A stretch of 64,000 bases of DNA from Cladophialophora immunda (GCF_000835495.1 NW_015622546.1:684883-748882), one strand, 5' to 3'; positions 11,317 to 22,410 are shown, numbered from the stretch's first letter. Notes: a model not told the origin generated them from the sequence alone. Program-made: numbers and translations.

Positions 11317-12927
11317 TCACACCCTTCTTGCATAGTAGATGTATGCTCCGGCCGCAACGACGCAAGCCACCGCGACACGTTTCGCAAGCCTGGCCATATA
11401 GATAAAGAAGTCGTCTGTTTGGTTCGGCGCGTCCGAGGGCCTCGTGACCACAGCCTGAACTCGCTCCATGACCTCATCTAGCACGGCCGCACGTTGAATG
11501 GTTGGCGTTGTCAAAAGTGTTCGCGACCGTGCGAAAAGGTCTGGAGGAAAGACAACGTTGGATGGATTTGAATCTGTCAAAGCTCAGTTAGTTTGGTAAG
11601 CCACGGCGAGGTCGTTCCTGAAACCACGTACGGTGTGGGGTCACGGCCATCAGGAAGCCTACAGAATAGAACTCGCTCGCTGTCCATCTCTCAAAATACT
11701 CCGAGCTGGCTTTGCTGTATGGAGCCAGAAGCGCCAAGTACGTTGGCTGCGATGGGAGTTGGCGCAAAGCATCGATGACATGGTCCATGGTTCGGTAAAC
11801 AACAATGAGCAACACGCCGGTACGATCAGCCTCGTCGATGGCTTGTTGTAAACCTGAATGCCGCTTCTCCGATACAATGGTCTTGGTCAGATCTACTCGG
11901 AAAACCGACGGGGAGACCTGTTCAAGGCCATCATAGCGCAATTTCACTTGGGTGGCATTTTCCGGCGGTTCTGAGAGGGCAGAGAAGTGGTCGTTGAAGC
12001 TCGGCTGGAAAAGAGCAATTTCGTCCTCGCGGATGAAGACTACATTGGCCGCCTCAGGAACCATGCCTCGGAAGCTAAAGCTCTCCCAGAGTTGCTTCAC
12101 GATGTCGTCGGGAGATTTGGGCCCTTCGTCGACGACCACAAGGCTGGATCCGGATCTGGTGCTGGTAAACTGGACACGAGGCTGTCTCAAGATGTTTTCG
12201 TAAGTTTCGGGCTTTTCAGCTGAGAAATATCATCAGTCGAAAATCTATCCTAACACGATACGGGCCATAATACGATCCTGGACTTACCGAAAACAGTACT
12301 CAAGTCGACCTGTTCGAGCGAGAGGTCAGTGCCGCCCTCGAGTCGTTCTACAACATGGATGGCCGTAGAGTCAAGGTAGGTAGGCACCGTCTTTGCGAGG
12401 ACGGCCCAGAATTCCGCCGAATATGGAGAATGGCCGTTCGCGAGGACGATCGTGTTGCCCACGGCAATGTTCGCCGCCAGGGCACTGAGAGCAAACCGGA
12501 TCGGATTGACGCTGTCGACCACGACCAGTGACACGCCGACGGGCAGAAACCGCTGCTGCGGTCCCGGTGATCGACTGGCAGCTGCTTCCAAAGGGAATGC
12601 GCTCTTTTGGATATGAACGTAGTACCGTTCGACATCGTCGAGGACCAGCACCAGTTCCCGCTCGTGCTGTTTCCTCCGGGACCCATTTTCTCAACGTAAC
12701 AACGTTAGCCGTGTCAACATCTCTCTGGCTCAGGAGACCACTTCACGCATACCGCTGCTCAAGCTGCGCAACAAAGCATCCTTCTCGGTCGTGAGAAGCT
12801 GACTTAATCCGTGCAACTGGCGTAGTCTCCAGGCGTGGCTACAACTCGTCGTCTGGATTTTGAACGCTGCATGAGCGCTGCGGATAGCATTTGCCGTCGA
12901 GGACGCGCTTTGTTCTTTGGAGGTCAT
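11317..12927 (-). CDS. Aldehyde-dehydrogenase-fold protein lacking catalytic residues, tail-anchored
   Basis: About 460 residues in four exons that follow the class-3 (fatty-aldehyde type) ALDH layout. The N-helix begins SAHAAFKIQTTSCSHAW, then FLPVGVSLVVVDSVNPIRF aligns with the usual PxGVVLIISPWNYPF block, and ANIAVGNTIVLANG with the cofactor strand. The active-site segment is degenerate. Where the family has LELGGKSP the protein reads TSTRSGSSLVVVDEG (no Glu), and where it has NAGQxC it reads FRGMVPEAANVVF (Pro/Glu in place of Cys). The C-terminus ends in a 16-residue hydrophobic helix, VAVACVVAAGAYIYYA, followed by RRV, matching the tail anchor of fatty-aldehyde dehydrogenases. Introns near 12685-12745, 12225-12290 and 11580-11630 splice in phase, so it is a maintained gene and not an obvious pseudogene. 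A binding or scaffold role is inference. Confidence 0.78.
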
Positions 12928-13580
12928 CGTCGCTATCGCCGCCGTCTCCGTCGCATCTCATGACAATGTTGTCCGGTTGGCGAGAGAGCAGTCACTGCAC
13001 ACCAAGCTGGTCTCGCCCTTGCGTTGTCCCTCTTGGCACTCTGTCTTGGGGTTTTGGCGATGAAACGTTTCGCCAGCAGCACGTGGGCACATCTTGGGTC
13101 TCATTTCATGCATCGAATTATACGGCGTCGGAATCAGCAAGACCATTGATGGCCCCTGAGACCCCAAATCCCCGAAGCCAGACAAATCGAAAGCCTTGTC
13201 GGTCTCCGAATCGTTTCCACCCTTTGCCCCACAGTTGTTTATCCCCGAACGAAAATGGTAAGGACTCCGGATTTAGTTGGACTGTTTTTGTCCGGGCAAA
13301 ATACCTGGTGCTGGGGTGCATTTGCAGCTCCGACGCTGTGGTGAGAGTCCGGACCGCCCTGTCACCGTCGTCCTGGTTCCCCTTATCTGTCACAAGAGAG
13401 GTGATTTAGCCTTTGAAAAAAGATGTTCCTTCTTACAACACTCTTTCTGAGCAAGGTACTATACCCGTGCTAGGATAATAACTAGCCGAGTAAACTTGTA
13501 GCGGGGATAGGATGAGATAGCAATCCAGTTCTTTCAATTTCAGGTTTCCACCGTATCAAGGCGATTCTCCAAGTATCATA
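12928..13580. other. Intergenic region between ALDH-like gene and TF2
   Basis: About 650 bases upstream of the ALDH-like gene and downstream of TF2, both on the minus strand. Open frames here show no family likeness. It should include the ALDH-like promoter and the TF2 3' end. Confidence 0.5.
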
Positions 13581-15700
13581 TTATTCCACGGCCCAACTTT
13601 CTCTAAGAGCCTCAATGACGGATTTAGTTGGCCAGCCGCTTTCTTTGCTAGTTGCAGAGAGCAAGTCGATGATGGCTTCTTGCTCCTGCGGATCTTTGAA
13701 CCATCCACCGCCTACAGACATTGTCAACTTCGTTGTCGTCGCATTGCAAAGCACAGGACTCACAGGTAAGCATGATAGCAGACAAGGTGAAACGCGTGGT
13801 GGCAAAGTCATTCGAGCTGGCGATGCCGCAAGCGAATCTGGCGTGTTCAAGGACATCGCGCTGTCATGAAGTTAAATCGGTGGAATTAATATGCTGTGCT
13901 CGCCTCTATGTTGTCCAAGTACCCACCTCGAGCTGATTATGATCTCGCTGATATTTCAGGTCGGCTGCCGGGCGCTGAAGATGCGGATTGTAGAGTGCAA
14001 GCAAGATCTTGGAGAGATGATAGTACTGCCACGCGGTGGCTGTTTCCATCCGGGTCCGTTATCGAGGTGTCAAAGAGGGATGGGAATTGTAGACACTCAC
14101 CATGCCATGGATCAGAGAGCCAAATCTCCGGAAAGTATCGACCGTCCACAACGGATCGCTCGCGACGGTACATGGGTGTGAACGAGGTCGGCTTAGTGTC
14201 GTGCCAGTCCTTGACCCGCTGGCTATGATTCTCGTACGTCGCGATATCTGGGCGCTCGTCCCGAAAACACAGGGCCATGATGGCGAGGGTTCCCCACACC
14301 ATCCGATTAGCCCAGTGGCAGTCTGGCATCGTTCTGTCGTTCGTCAAGGGTGGCTGGATCAGAATGGAGGTTCGAGGTGGTCGCCTCCTCGGTAACGACA
14401 TGTAAATATCCTGGCGGACAAATTGCCAGAACGCGGCCTGCGCCAACCCGTCATTGAACGGGCAGTCTGGAGAGCTGAACAGGGCCGACACACCAGCGAG
14501 ATGATGGCCATGATCCTGTCCAGTGACTACGACTCGGACCGTGTCAGCTCGTCCTGCTGCCGCAAGTTATACTGACAGCCTACCACTCAACTCCTCGTAT
14601 TTCCGTAGGATAACCACCGTGGCCAGTAAATTCACATTCGCCGCGCAATGCCGATCGTTGAGAAGCGGGATCAGTTGGGAATTGCACCGCGAATGGTACG
14701 ACTCTGCGATTGATGGATCCAAGGAAGAGACTCGGCTGAGGTGTAGAGCAGATAAGGCGAAGATGGCGTTGAGGAGCACGTCGCAAGTCGAGGCTCTTCG
14801 AGGGACTTCCAGCTGAAAGTGCCGATTGGAATCTGTAACGTCAAACTGTTGATCCTAGCTTTAGTTGGGGCTGGTCGAAGCTACAGCACGCCATGCAACT
14901 CACCCATGGAGCCAAATTTTGGCAGTAGTGTCGTAGCAGATGTGCCTCCGTCCGGTCTTTGATCAGTGAGTGGCGGTCAACCAGCTGTCCTGAACGGGCT
15001 TCCAACGATCTGGTTTCGCACGCGATGCCTGTGTCACTGTCGGTGGTTGATACCTCTGTTACGAAATCTCCCATGTCCATGAAGTCTATCGAAGAGAGCT
15101 CCGTGAAGGTCATATCCATGGAGGTACACTGGAATGTGGTGGAGCGGGTGGGATCGTTGGACAGCAACTGAGATATGCTCGTCACCTCCCCCGCGCTAAA
15201 AATGGGCGAGGAGTCCTTGCTTGCGCCCGTCGTCGGTTCGCCATCCTGCTGCTTCGGCGAGTGTTGAGATAGGATCTCTTCGATCGTGCTGTCGGTCACG
15301 AATGTCACTGATCAGATTGTCAACAAGTTTCACAGCTTCGAGCTCAGGAATCCCGCGTACGGGTCGAAGGGATCTCCACCCACCGACGCTCCTTTCGTGG
15401 CTCTCGATGGACGTAGGCGCCCTGTTTTCTGCGCGTCTTGGGTTCTCGCCATTGTGAAAACAGCGGTCCTTTCTCACACTGTCTCCCCGCGGCTTGACAT
15501 CTGAAACAAGCGGGCTTCGCCTCATCACCTGTCAGAAGAATGGTAAGAAAGGGGATCGAGAGTGTCCTGCTGTTTCTTCTCCATACATTTCAAATGGCGC
15601 ATACGGCACGCGGCACTGATGGAAGATCAGTAAATGGAATGGGCTTGGACCGTTCCATACGACGGACATACCATCCTCGACGAGACCGCTGAATCTCCAT
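13581..15700 (-). CDS. Zn2Cys6 transcription factor with fungal-specific TF domain 2 (TF2)
   Basis: Second cluster regulator. The start at 15700 is set by the zinc cluster: MEIQRSRRG precedes CAACRMRHLKC, and after an intron CFRCQAAGRQC, so both C-x2-C-x6-C halves are intact. Two introns sit in this domain. One (from 15671 down) splits the first Cys codon. The other splits the third Cys codon T|GT, the same place and phase as in TF1. Later exons give SPKQQDGEPTTGASKD, then LLRHYCQNLAPWVSC near 14900, LLNAIFALSALHLSR near 14770, AFWQFVRQDIYMSL near 14430, WANRMVWGTLAIMALCFRDE near 14300, HLSKILLALYNPHLQRP near 14000 and the C-terminal DPQEQEAIIDLLSATSKESG near 13650. This order is typical of PF11951-type regulators. 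Intron ends are inferred. It diverges from the alpha/beta hydrolase. Confidence 0.85.
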
Positions 15701-16346
15701 TCTGTTTGACGCTAGCAATGTCCTCGCAGCAAGCTGTGAAATGTTCCAGCCTCCATGCCTCGCTCACCAACCTGAGCTTTGGAGCAGACACAGGTTGACC
15801 TCATTGATTGTAGGTACAGAGCAATCGAAAGTTGGCACAGTGACCTTGCAATGTGTGAACCGCAGGCCTCTGCGTCACAAGATCCCCCCGGCTTCAAGCT
15901 CCCCCTCACCGTGCATGAGATTTCCCGGGTTTAGAAGCCCTCACTCTGGGGTAGGCGAAGCATGCCAACCAATAGCGATGCTCTGCCCCAGAGCCCAAGC
16001 AAGGATGCGGCCGAGGGCCTATTCATGCCCTTGCGCCCAGGTGGGTGGAATACCACAAACTCCGAGACAATGCCCGATTCTTTTGGGCTCCGGCCGAAGC
16101 GCACCAAAACTAAGAGCCTTGTCCACAAGGATGGTCGAGAGTGACCTTTCCTCAGTCAACCCTTGCGACTAAACAATAAGACGATTAAGAGCAACTGAGG
16201 TGTGATCTAGACGGCTCTCCTGTACAACGCTTCTCAGCAAAGAATAAGAGTCGCGCGTATTCTCTCTGCTTCCTGCTTCATCCAAAGTCAACCAGGAGCC
16301 GTCTGGACCCATTCTCTTTTTGACGCGAGATTTGAGGTTGAAGATA
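15701..16346. promoter_or_regulatory. Divergent intergenic region between TF2 and alpha/beta hydrolase
   Basis: 646 bases between the two start codons; no gene seen. It must hold both promoters. I cannot name a binding site with confidence. Confidence 0.5.
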
Positions 16347-17306
16347 ATGAATGAAATCGCTGCACTTCGTCACCTGGAGCTTTACGAGGCAGTGGTGCCC
16401 ACAAGCGAGGTGTGCGCCCGCCTGATCAAGCCGCGGGCGGACCTGATAAATGCGACTCCACGAGAAACTCATAAATATGGTCCGCATGAACGACACGATC
16501 TGGACTTGTATACAGCTACAAAGAGACGCTCCGATCACGACACAGGCAGCAACTCTCCCCTTTTAGTGTTTTTGTACGGTGGCGGATTTGCATCAGGAGA
16601 CAAGCTCTTTGACCTGATCCCCGGGGACCTTGTCTACAAAAACCTAGGGTCGTTCTTTGCGGAAGAATTAGGCTTCGAGGTGGCCATCGTCAACTACAGG
16701 CTATCAAAGCATGGAATCAGATTCCCGCGCGGTGCCGAGGACCTAGATCTTGCCTTGAAATGGCTGGATCAACATTATAGGCCTCGTGGCGCGAGAGACC
16801 TGTATATTATGGGCAATTCGGCTGGAGGGGTTCACCTAACAACGTGGCTCTTTCGACCAGAATTTCGAGACAGCGTCACGTTTTTAGTTTCGGGGACAGG
16901 TGCATTAACGCTGCGGACGGGTATCCCATTGAGCTGCCCGTTCACCTGGCCCCAGTACGTGATCGATTCCAAGGTCGGAGACAGTGTCAAAGGCTACTAT
17001 GGGGACGAGCAGAAGGTCAAAGAGAACGCGGCTTTGCGGCTGGTGGAGAAAGCGCTCCGAGACGCGCAACCAGACACCAAATGGCCCAAAATGTTGACTA
17101 TTGTGAGTGAAATGGACCCGGATGACATTCGAGAGTCCGGGAAACAATTCACCGACTTGTGGAACTCGTCCGGTCGGAAGGGCGAGTATCACGTCTTGAA
17201 AGGGCACAACCACTTCACGACAGTCTGGGCATTGCGCGCTGGCGGCGAGATCGAGCAGTGGGGATATGATCTGGGAAAGTGGTTACAAGACCTGAATCGA
17301 GTCTGA
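16347..17306 (+). CDS. Alpha/beta hydrolase (esterase / carbon-carbon hydrolase type)
   Basis: 319-residue, intron-free serine hydrolase. I start at the ATG at 16347. The oxyanion block is LLVFLYGGGFASGDK (YGGG in place of HGGG), the nucleophile elbow is YIMGNSAGGVHLTTW (GxSxG, Ser near residue 165), a candidate acid is in VSEMDPDDIRESG, and the catalytic His is in LKGHNHFTTVW near the end. The layout resembles fungal alpha/beta hydrolase-3 or kynurenine-formamidase-like proteins. No signal peptide, so cytosolic. Within the neighbourhood it could hydrolyse a ring-cleavage product or an ester. That is inferred from position, and a general esterase is equally possible. It diverges from TF2 and precedes FAD monooxygenase 2. 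Confidence 0.87.
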   Translation: MNEIAALRHLELYEAVVPTSEVCARLIKPRADLINATPRETHKYGPHERHDLDLYTATKRRSDHDTGSNSPLLVFLYGGGFASGDKLFDLIPGDLVYKNLGSFFAEELGFEVAIVNYRLSKHGIRFPRGAEDLDLALKWLDQHYRPRGARDLYIMGNSAGGVHLTTWLFRPEFRDSVTFLVSGTGALTLRTGIPLSCPFTWPQYVIDSKVGDSVKGYYGDEQKVKENAALRLVEKALRDAQPDTKWPKMLTIVSEMDPDDIRESGKQFTDLWNSSGRKGEYHVLKGHNHFTTVWALRAGGEIEQWGYDLGKWLQDLNRV

Positions 17307-18249
17307 ACAGTCTTGTTTCTGGGCTTATTATGAAGAGACGGGCAAGGAATCAGCTAGGATTCCAGTTCTTGTTATCTGGATCTCGGACGTAAATACTACC
17401 CAGACGAGTATTTGTTTTCAGCTTAAAAGATTCCGTCTGAATCGCTATACGGGGTGATGTCAGACCAAACGCGAGATTTCTGATGCCTCGCACCTTGTAA
17501 GCCTACCACTTGCGCAAGGGTTTCGATAGCTAGTGTGAGCTCGCCCAGAAAAGGTTTACTGGTGGTCTCGAGAAGGCCGACGAAGGCAGACCTCGTGTTG
17601 TGAATATCGACGTGGTCTTTCACCCCATTGTAACTATTGGCAAATACCAACATCAGTCAGTCCTCCAGAACCATACGACAACCGGATGCATCCTCCTGCA
17701 GGGAAGTTACTGTCCCAGCTGTGGCTCTTCTGGGGATGTGGTAATATTGCACTTTTGGCATCCATTTGTTTACCCTCCGGATGGACCCCAAATCTACTCA
17801 GATGAAGCCACGTCAAAGCTGTCTTCTGGGTATGACTTCAGTATGGACAGCAAGAACTTATTTCCGACCATCCCAAACACTCGAATAGCTCTCCGTAAGG
17901 AAAGCATGTGCAGAAATGTTGCCATCCGCAATATGGACACCTCCTGGCACCACTATGGGTTCGCGGCGTCCGCCTAGATTTCCGCGTCTGGGTGGTGGGG
18001 CTCCAAGGATGAGCACCACTCTACCTCTCCTGGACGGCCACCGGTTCGGAGACAGATGCGAAGAATGTCACTGGGTTTCTGGGTGACGCTTCAAGATTCG
18101 GTGACTTTTGTCCGGATCTTAATTCCATTCAAGGCCGAGAGTGCGGGAACGACGTCGAATCTCCGGTCTGGACCGTGATAAATACTTCACTTGGGGTTTG
18201 CGACCGTTCGTGCTGCTGCTGGCAGTCATCCCGATCTGTCACCGTCAGG
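17307..18249. other. Intergenic region upstream of FAD monooxygenase 2
   Basis: 943 bases. A minus-strand frame at 17423-17653 (77 codons, with a block TKPF/LGELTLAIETLAQVV) and a plus-strand frame at 17600-17977 are open, but neither resembles a known family, and their hydrophobic patterning is weak. I do not call a gene. A small decayed gene is possible. Confidence 0.4.
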
Positions 18250-19832
18250 ATGGGCTCTTTTCAGCCAGAGATTGCCCCCAATCTCTCAGAGACGCTCAAA
18301 GATTTCAAAGTCATAGTTGTCGGTGCTGGCTTCGCGGGGTTAGCATGCGCATCGGATCTTGCCAGGCGCGGGGCTGATGTGACTATCTTCGAAGCTGCCG
18401 ACGCCGTCAGGACAGCAGGTCGGTCATCAGTGGTCCACGAGAAAAAGATGTGCGGCACTAATCGACTTTGCTAAGGCGACATCATCCTATTCGGTCCTAA
18501 TGCCACAAGAGTCGTAGGTAAATATGGTAAAGGTATCTTGGAGGAATTAATGCGAGTGGCCTCTCAACCGGAATCGATGCCTATTATGGACAAGAACGGC
18601 AAGGTGCTTCTGAATCAACAGGTCGAGCAAGAATCCGAAGGCTGGCCGAATGCTTACGGCTATCGCGGACACACTCAGAATGTCCTGTTTCAATTCGCGA
18701 AGCAGGTTGGCGTCAAGTTCGTCTACAACAGCACCGTTTCGGAATATTTTGAGGACGACAACTGTGCTGGAGTCACGCTCAATGGGGTTAAACACACAGC
18801 AAATTTGGTCATCGGCGCCGACGGAATTCACAGCAAAGCGCGATACTTTGTAACTGGAAAGATGGATAGACCGCAGCCGAGTGGATTTGCACTCTATCGC
18901 GCATGGTTTCCACTTGATGTGCTGCGCAAGAACCCAATCACCAGGCCTATCGCTGACGCCCCCTATCCCTGGTTCCATGTCTGGATCTGGGGAGACTGTC
19001 ATGCGATCATCACAACTAACAAGGTACTGGACCGGGGGACATGCTTTGCTACTCACCGAGTAAGTCTTGTCCAGTGTCGTGCATCTCGCACTGAGGGGAC
19101 TTATGTCTCGCCATAGGACGACCGCGATATTCAGGAAGACTGGACCTTGCCGGGGAAGAAGTCAGACATGCTAAAGGTGGTCGAAGGTTGCGACGAACGC
19201 CTAGTCGAAACCGTCAAGGAGCTGGTCGAGGAGAACTTGATAGACTATAAGATTCTATGGAGAGATCCGATCAAGCCCTGGGTATCACCTAAGGGTCGAG
19301 TATGTATCGTCGGCGATGCGGCGCACCCACACTTGGCGACTTCAGCAACGGGTGGAGCCCAAGGTGTCGAAGACGGCGCGACCATCGCTGCATGCCTGGA
19401 AGAAGGCGGCAAGGGATGTGTTCCAACGGCTATAAGAGCATTCGAGAAGCTCAGGTATGCTCGTCCCCACCTATGGCAGCTATCCTGGCCACACTGGCTC
19501 GAATTCCTAACTTTCCCGGCAGATTCGAGCGGACATCGCTCACGCAGCGCATGGGCTGGGAGTTGCGGCATAGATGGCATCAAACGGACTGGGACGCTGT
19601 CGCGAAGAATCCCGAGTATCTACAGTTCCGGCAACCGCATTGGCTGGTCGGAATTGATGCCGAAGACTATGCCCATGAGAACTACGCGGCGGTTGTCTCG
19701 CATCTCGAGAAGGGGACCCCATTCACGCCGACCAATGTCCCGGAAGGCTATATACACGAGGACTGGACGGTTGCTGAATTGATGGAAAAGGAAAAGGGGC
19801 AAGCCGACGAAAGCTTCTTCAAGGTCAAATGA
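18250..19832 (+). CDS. FAD-dependent monooxygenase 2 (paralogue of the gene at 4459-5959)
   Basis: Group A flavin hydroxylase, about 440 residues in four exons. The ATG at 18250 gives MGSFQPEIAP and then the FAD fold VIVVGAGFAGLACASDLARR. GADGIHSKARYFV and VCIVGDAAHPHLATSATGG are the second and third FAD/NAD(P)H blocks. Introns at about 18417-18475 (joining TAG|D), 19072-19116 and 19455-19523 (joining LR|FERTSLTQRMGWE). The first and last junctions are at the same residues as in monooxygenase 1; the middle intron is extra. The C-terminal exon shares RMGWELRHRWHQTDW with the paralogue. The two enzymes could act in sequence on the same aromatic scaffold, or one may be a diverged duplicate. No signal peptide. 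Confidence 0.88.
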
Positions 19833-20026
19833 TAGTCGAGCCCCAGGTCTGTGGTAGACGTACGGAGTAGGATATACCAATTCAGGGCGCGTGGTGGGCA
19901 CCGATGGATGAAGCCTACTCGTTGCTTCCGCACGTGCTTCACTTGCAGTATTGTCGACGACAGTATTACGAAGCTACCTAATGACCGTCTGTAATATATA
20001 TTCCACGTCCCCGTGCTGGCTCTAAC

Positions 20027-20059
<33 letters not shown>

Positions 20060-21250
20060 TTCATGTTACTCCCAGGCGGGCTAAGCCCAACGGGGTCTAG
20101 CCAATTCTACCTCCCCAGCCGCAGTCTTCCTGGTTCATGTTGTAGTACTATTTGCTTTTGGTCCTTCTGCGCCTTATACCCCAATGTCGCTGAGAATCTT
20201 TACGAGCTCTACACTTCACCCTCAAGACGGGCTTTTTGAGTGTTATGTAAGAAAGAGTAGAACTAGATGTCAATGACGACTCCAACCATCAGTAGACTCT
20301 GGCAAAAAGAGACGAAGTAAGGGTCGCCTCCCGTGCCAAGACGAGGTCATTCGACACCCAGCTCACCCCTCTTTGGGACGAGGGTGATGTCGCCCCGTGC
20401 CTGCCTCTCGCAGCTCGCGCGAATCGGGTGAGTCGGGATAAGATCTCAGTTGGCGTCGCCCTCCTTGTAACCTAGCTCCAGGAGCAAAGGGTTTGCACAT
20501 ATATCGCGAGGAAGCTCTCTCGCGACTGCGCCCAGCTGAAATCGTGTCTCAAGCAGTGTCGCTCTCCGCCTCTCGGCTTTCACAGCGTTGGCCTAGCGAG
20601 GCCGCCTATGAAGGATAAATCATAATGGTGTGAGACCGAGAGACAGAGAGCGTTGTCGATCTACCTGAGAAGGACTCTAGCGCCATGCTTACTGTTTGGC
20701 GGAGATTCTTTATGCAGCGGTTGTCACGTTCTGACACTATCCCCGGAAGGGAATCACTCAACGGCGTGCAAATAACGTGCACGCAAGGCGGCCAAGTGGC
20801 TATGCTATACTACGCCCAATTCGGATGCATAAGGCGAGGCTACGGTTTCGACCCCACATCTGGAAGATTGCGGACGCTTCAGCTGTTACCTTTTTCGCCA
20901 ACCTCGCGGCACACTTCCACATCGTCGGTCATTTCTCGAGTAGTTGAGGTAACTTTCAGAGCGCTTTCAGCCTAGAACTGGGTGGTGTTCGCTTTATAAT
21001 CCCCTTTACAGCTACGATGATGGATGCTGTCCAATCTTGTTTGCGCTGCGGCTGAGAAGCTACCACGAAGCTGCAGATACTAGTGCAACTGCATTATCAG
21101 TCATGTATGATGAGGCAACGTGCAGTAAGGGGCATAGGGAAGTGTGACATATATAACGGTCAGAGTAGATCTTCATCTCTCAATCCCTCATCAGGACTTT
21201 CTTACATTCATTCATCGCATCAAAGAAAAGTATTAACTTCACCAAAAAAA
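19833..21250. other. Intergenic region with GATT microsatellite
   Basis: 1.4 kb between monooxygenase 2 and the beta-propeller gene. It contains eight GATT units at 20028-20059. The bases just before 21251 are A-rich (accaaaaaaa), a usual fungal context for a strongly expressed start codon. No gene seen. Confidence 0.5.
20028..20059. repeat. (GATT)8 microsatellite
   Basis: Eight perfect GATT units directly after ctaact. About 200 bases past the stop of FAD monooxygenase 2, outside any gene. Confidence 0.95.
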
Positions 21251-22396
21251 ATGATTTACTCTACCATTGCTGGGCTTATGCTCACGCTCACATCGGTCGC
21301 CACCGCATCAGCTTTGCCTCAAGCCAACACGTTGGCGTCCAGACAAGCGGCTTCTATCTCGACGATCAGCTTCTCAGAGCCGATCCTAGCACCGCACGTT
21401 ATATCGACATTCCCCAACGGCACTTGGGTCGAGAACCTCGTTCCACGTTCCGAGGACAGCAACTTTGTGGCCACTCTTCTTTCAGCACCAGAAGTATACC
21501 TCCTATCGTCTACAAACGCCTTCGCGCCACTCCTCCTTGCCCAGTTCCCTGCACATACCAGTGTCCTCGGTGTCGTCGAGCTAGGTCACGATGTTTTCTA
21601 CGCCGTCGTCGGAAACTTTTCTGTGAAAACGTTCGCGTCCACGCCCGGGAGCTATGGCATCTTCAAAATCGACCTGAACGGCCACACCGCGGGTTCCCAC
21701 ACAGCTGGCCACGGAAAACTTTCGAAGCTAGCTGCCCAGGGCGTCAAGGTCACAAAGGTCGCAGATCTACCCAATGCAGGTCTCCCGAATGGGCTGACCG
21801 TTCTAAATCCCAACACCGGCATCCTCCTGGTAGCGGACTCCACCAAAGGCCTCGTCTGGTCCGTCAACGTCTTCACGGGACACACTGCCATTGCCATCAA
21901 CGACCCGTCCATGGCACCAAATGCGACCCTCTCAGGCGGACTACCCCTGGGCATCAACGGCCTTAGCTTCTCCAACGGCTATCTCTATTACGACAACTCC
22001 AACTACGTCACCTTCAACCGCATCGCCGTCAACTCAACCACCGGCCATGCCAATGGCCCCGCAGAACTCCTCGCTGACCAAGAGTTTGCCAACATCTTCC
22101 CTGATGATTTCACGCTCGATTTCGCCGGCGGTCTTTGGTTTGCGTGTGAGTACGGACACATTGCTTATCTCGCGGGCGTGGGCTCCGGCACATTTCAACC
22201 TGGCATTGTGGCCGTGGCCGGAAACTCGACAGGTCCTGTTGGCTTGACGTCTGCGAAGTTCGGCACGAGCGCCGAGGACCTCAAGAGGGGATCTTTGTAT
22301 GTCACTACGAACGGGGGTCCTTTCACCTATGGCGGCGCGCATCCGGCACAGGGCCAGTTGGTGAGGTATGACACAGCCTTGCTGGGCTTCTACTAA
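21251..22396 (+). CDS. Secreted six-bladed beta-propeller protein (SMP-30/gluconolactonase-like)
   Basis: 381-residue, intron-free protein. The ATG at 21251 lies in a strong context and gives a signal peptide (MIYSTIAGLMLTLTSVATAS). A likely pro-segment ending LASRQ follows. The body shows beta-propeller strand repeats with GLPNGLTVLNPNTGILLVAD, VWSVNVFTGHT, GINGLSFSNGYLYYDNSN and GGLWFACEYGHIAYL, the pattern of fungal SMP-30/LRE-like secreted proteins. The substrate is unknown. Propellers of this general fold occur in fungal biosynthetic clusters as ring-forming enzymes (AsR5, EupF), but nothing here shows such activity, and a lactonase or binding role is as likely. It is separated from monooxygenase 2 by 1.4 kb and may or may not belong to the cluster. 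Confidence 0.82.
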   Translation: MIYSTIAGLMLTLTSVATASALPQANTLASRQAASISTISFSEPILAPHVISTFPNGTWVENLVPRSEDSNFVATLLSAPEVYLLSSTNAFAPLLLAQFPAHTSVLGVVELGHDVFYAVVGNFSVKTFASTPGSYGIFKIDLNGHTAGSHTAGHGKLSKLAAQGVKVTKVADLPNAGLPNGLTVLNPNTGILLVADSTKGLVWSVNVFTGHTAIAINDPSMAPNATLSGGLPLGINGLSFSNGYLYYDNSNYVTFNRIAVNSTTGHANGPAELLADQEFANIFPDDFTLDFAGGLWFACEYGHIAYLAGVGSGTFQPGIVAVAGNSTGPVGLTSAKFGTSAEDLKRGSLYVTTNGGPFTYGGAHPAQGQLVRYDTALLGFY

Positions 22397-22410
22397 GTGA
22401 GATTGTTGTG

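Noticed and set aside
17423..17977. Small gene between the alpha/beta hydrolase and FAD monooxygenase 2
   Set aside because: Overlapping short frames on both strands, none with motifs or a convincing splice pattern.
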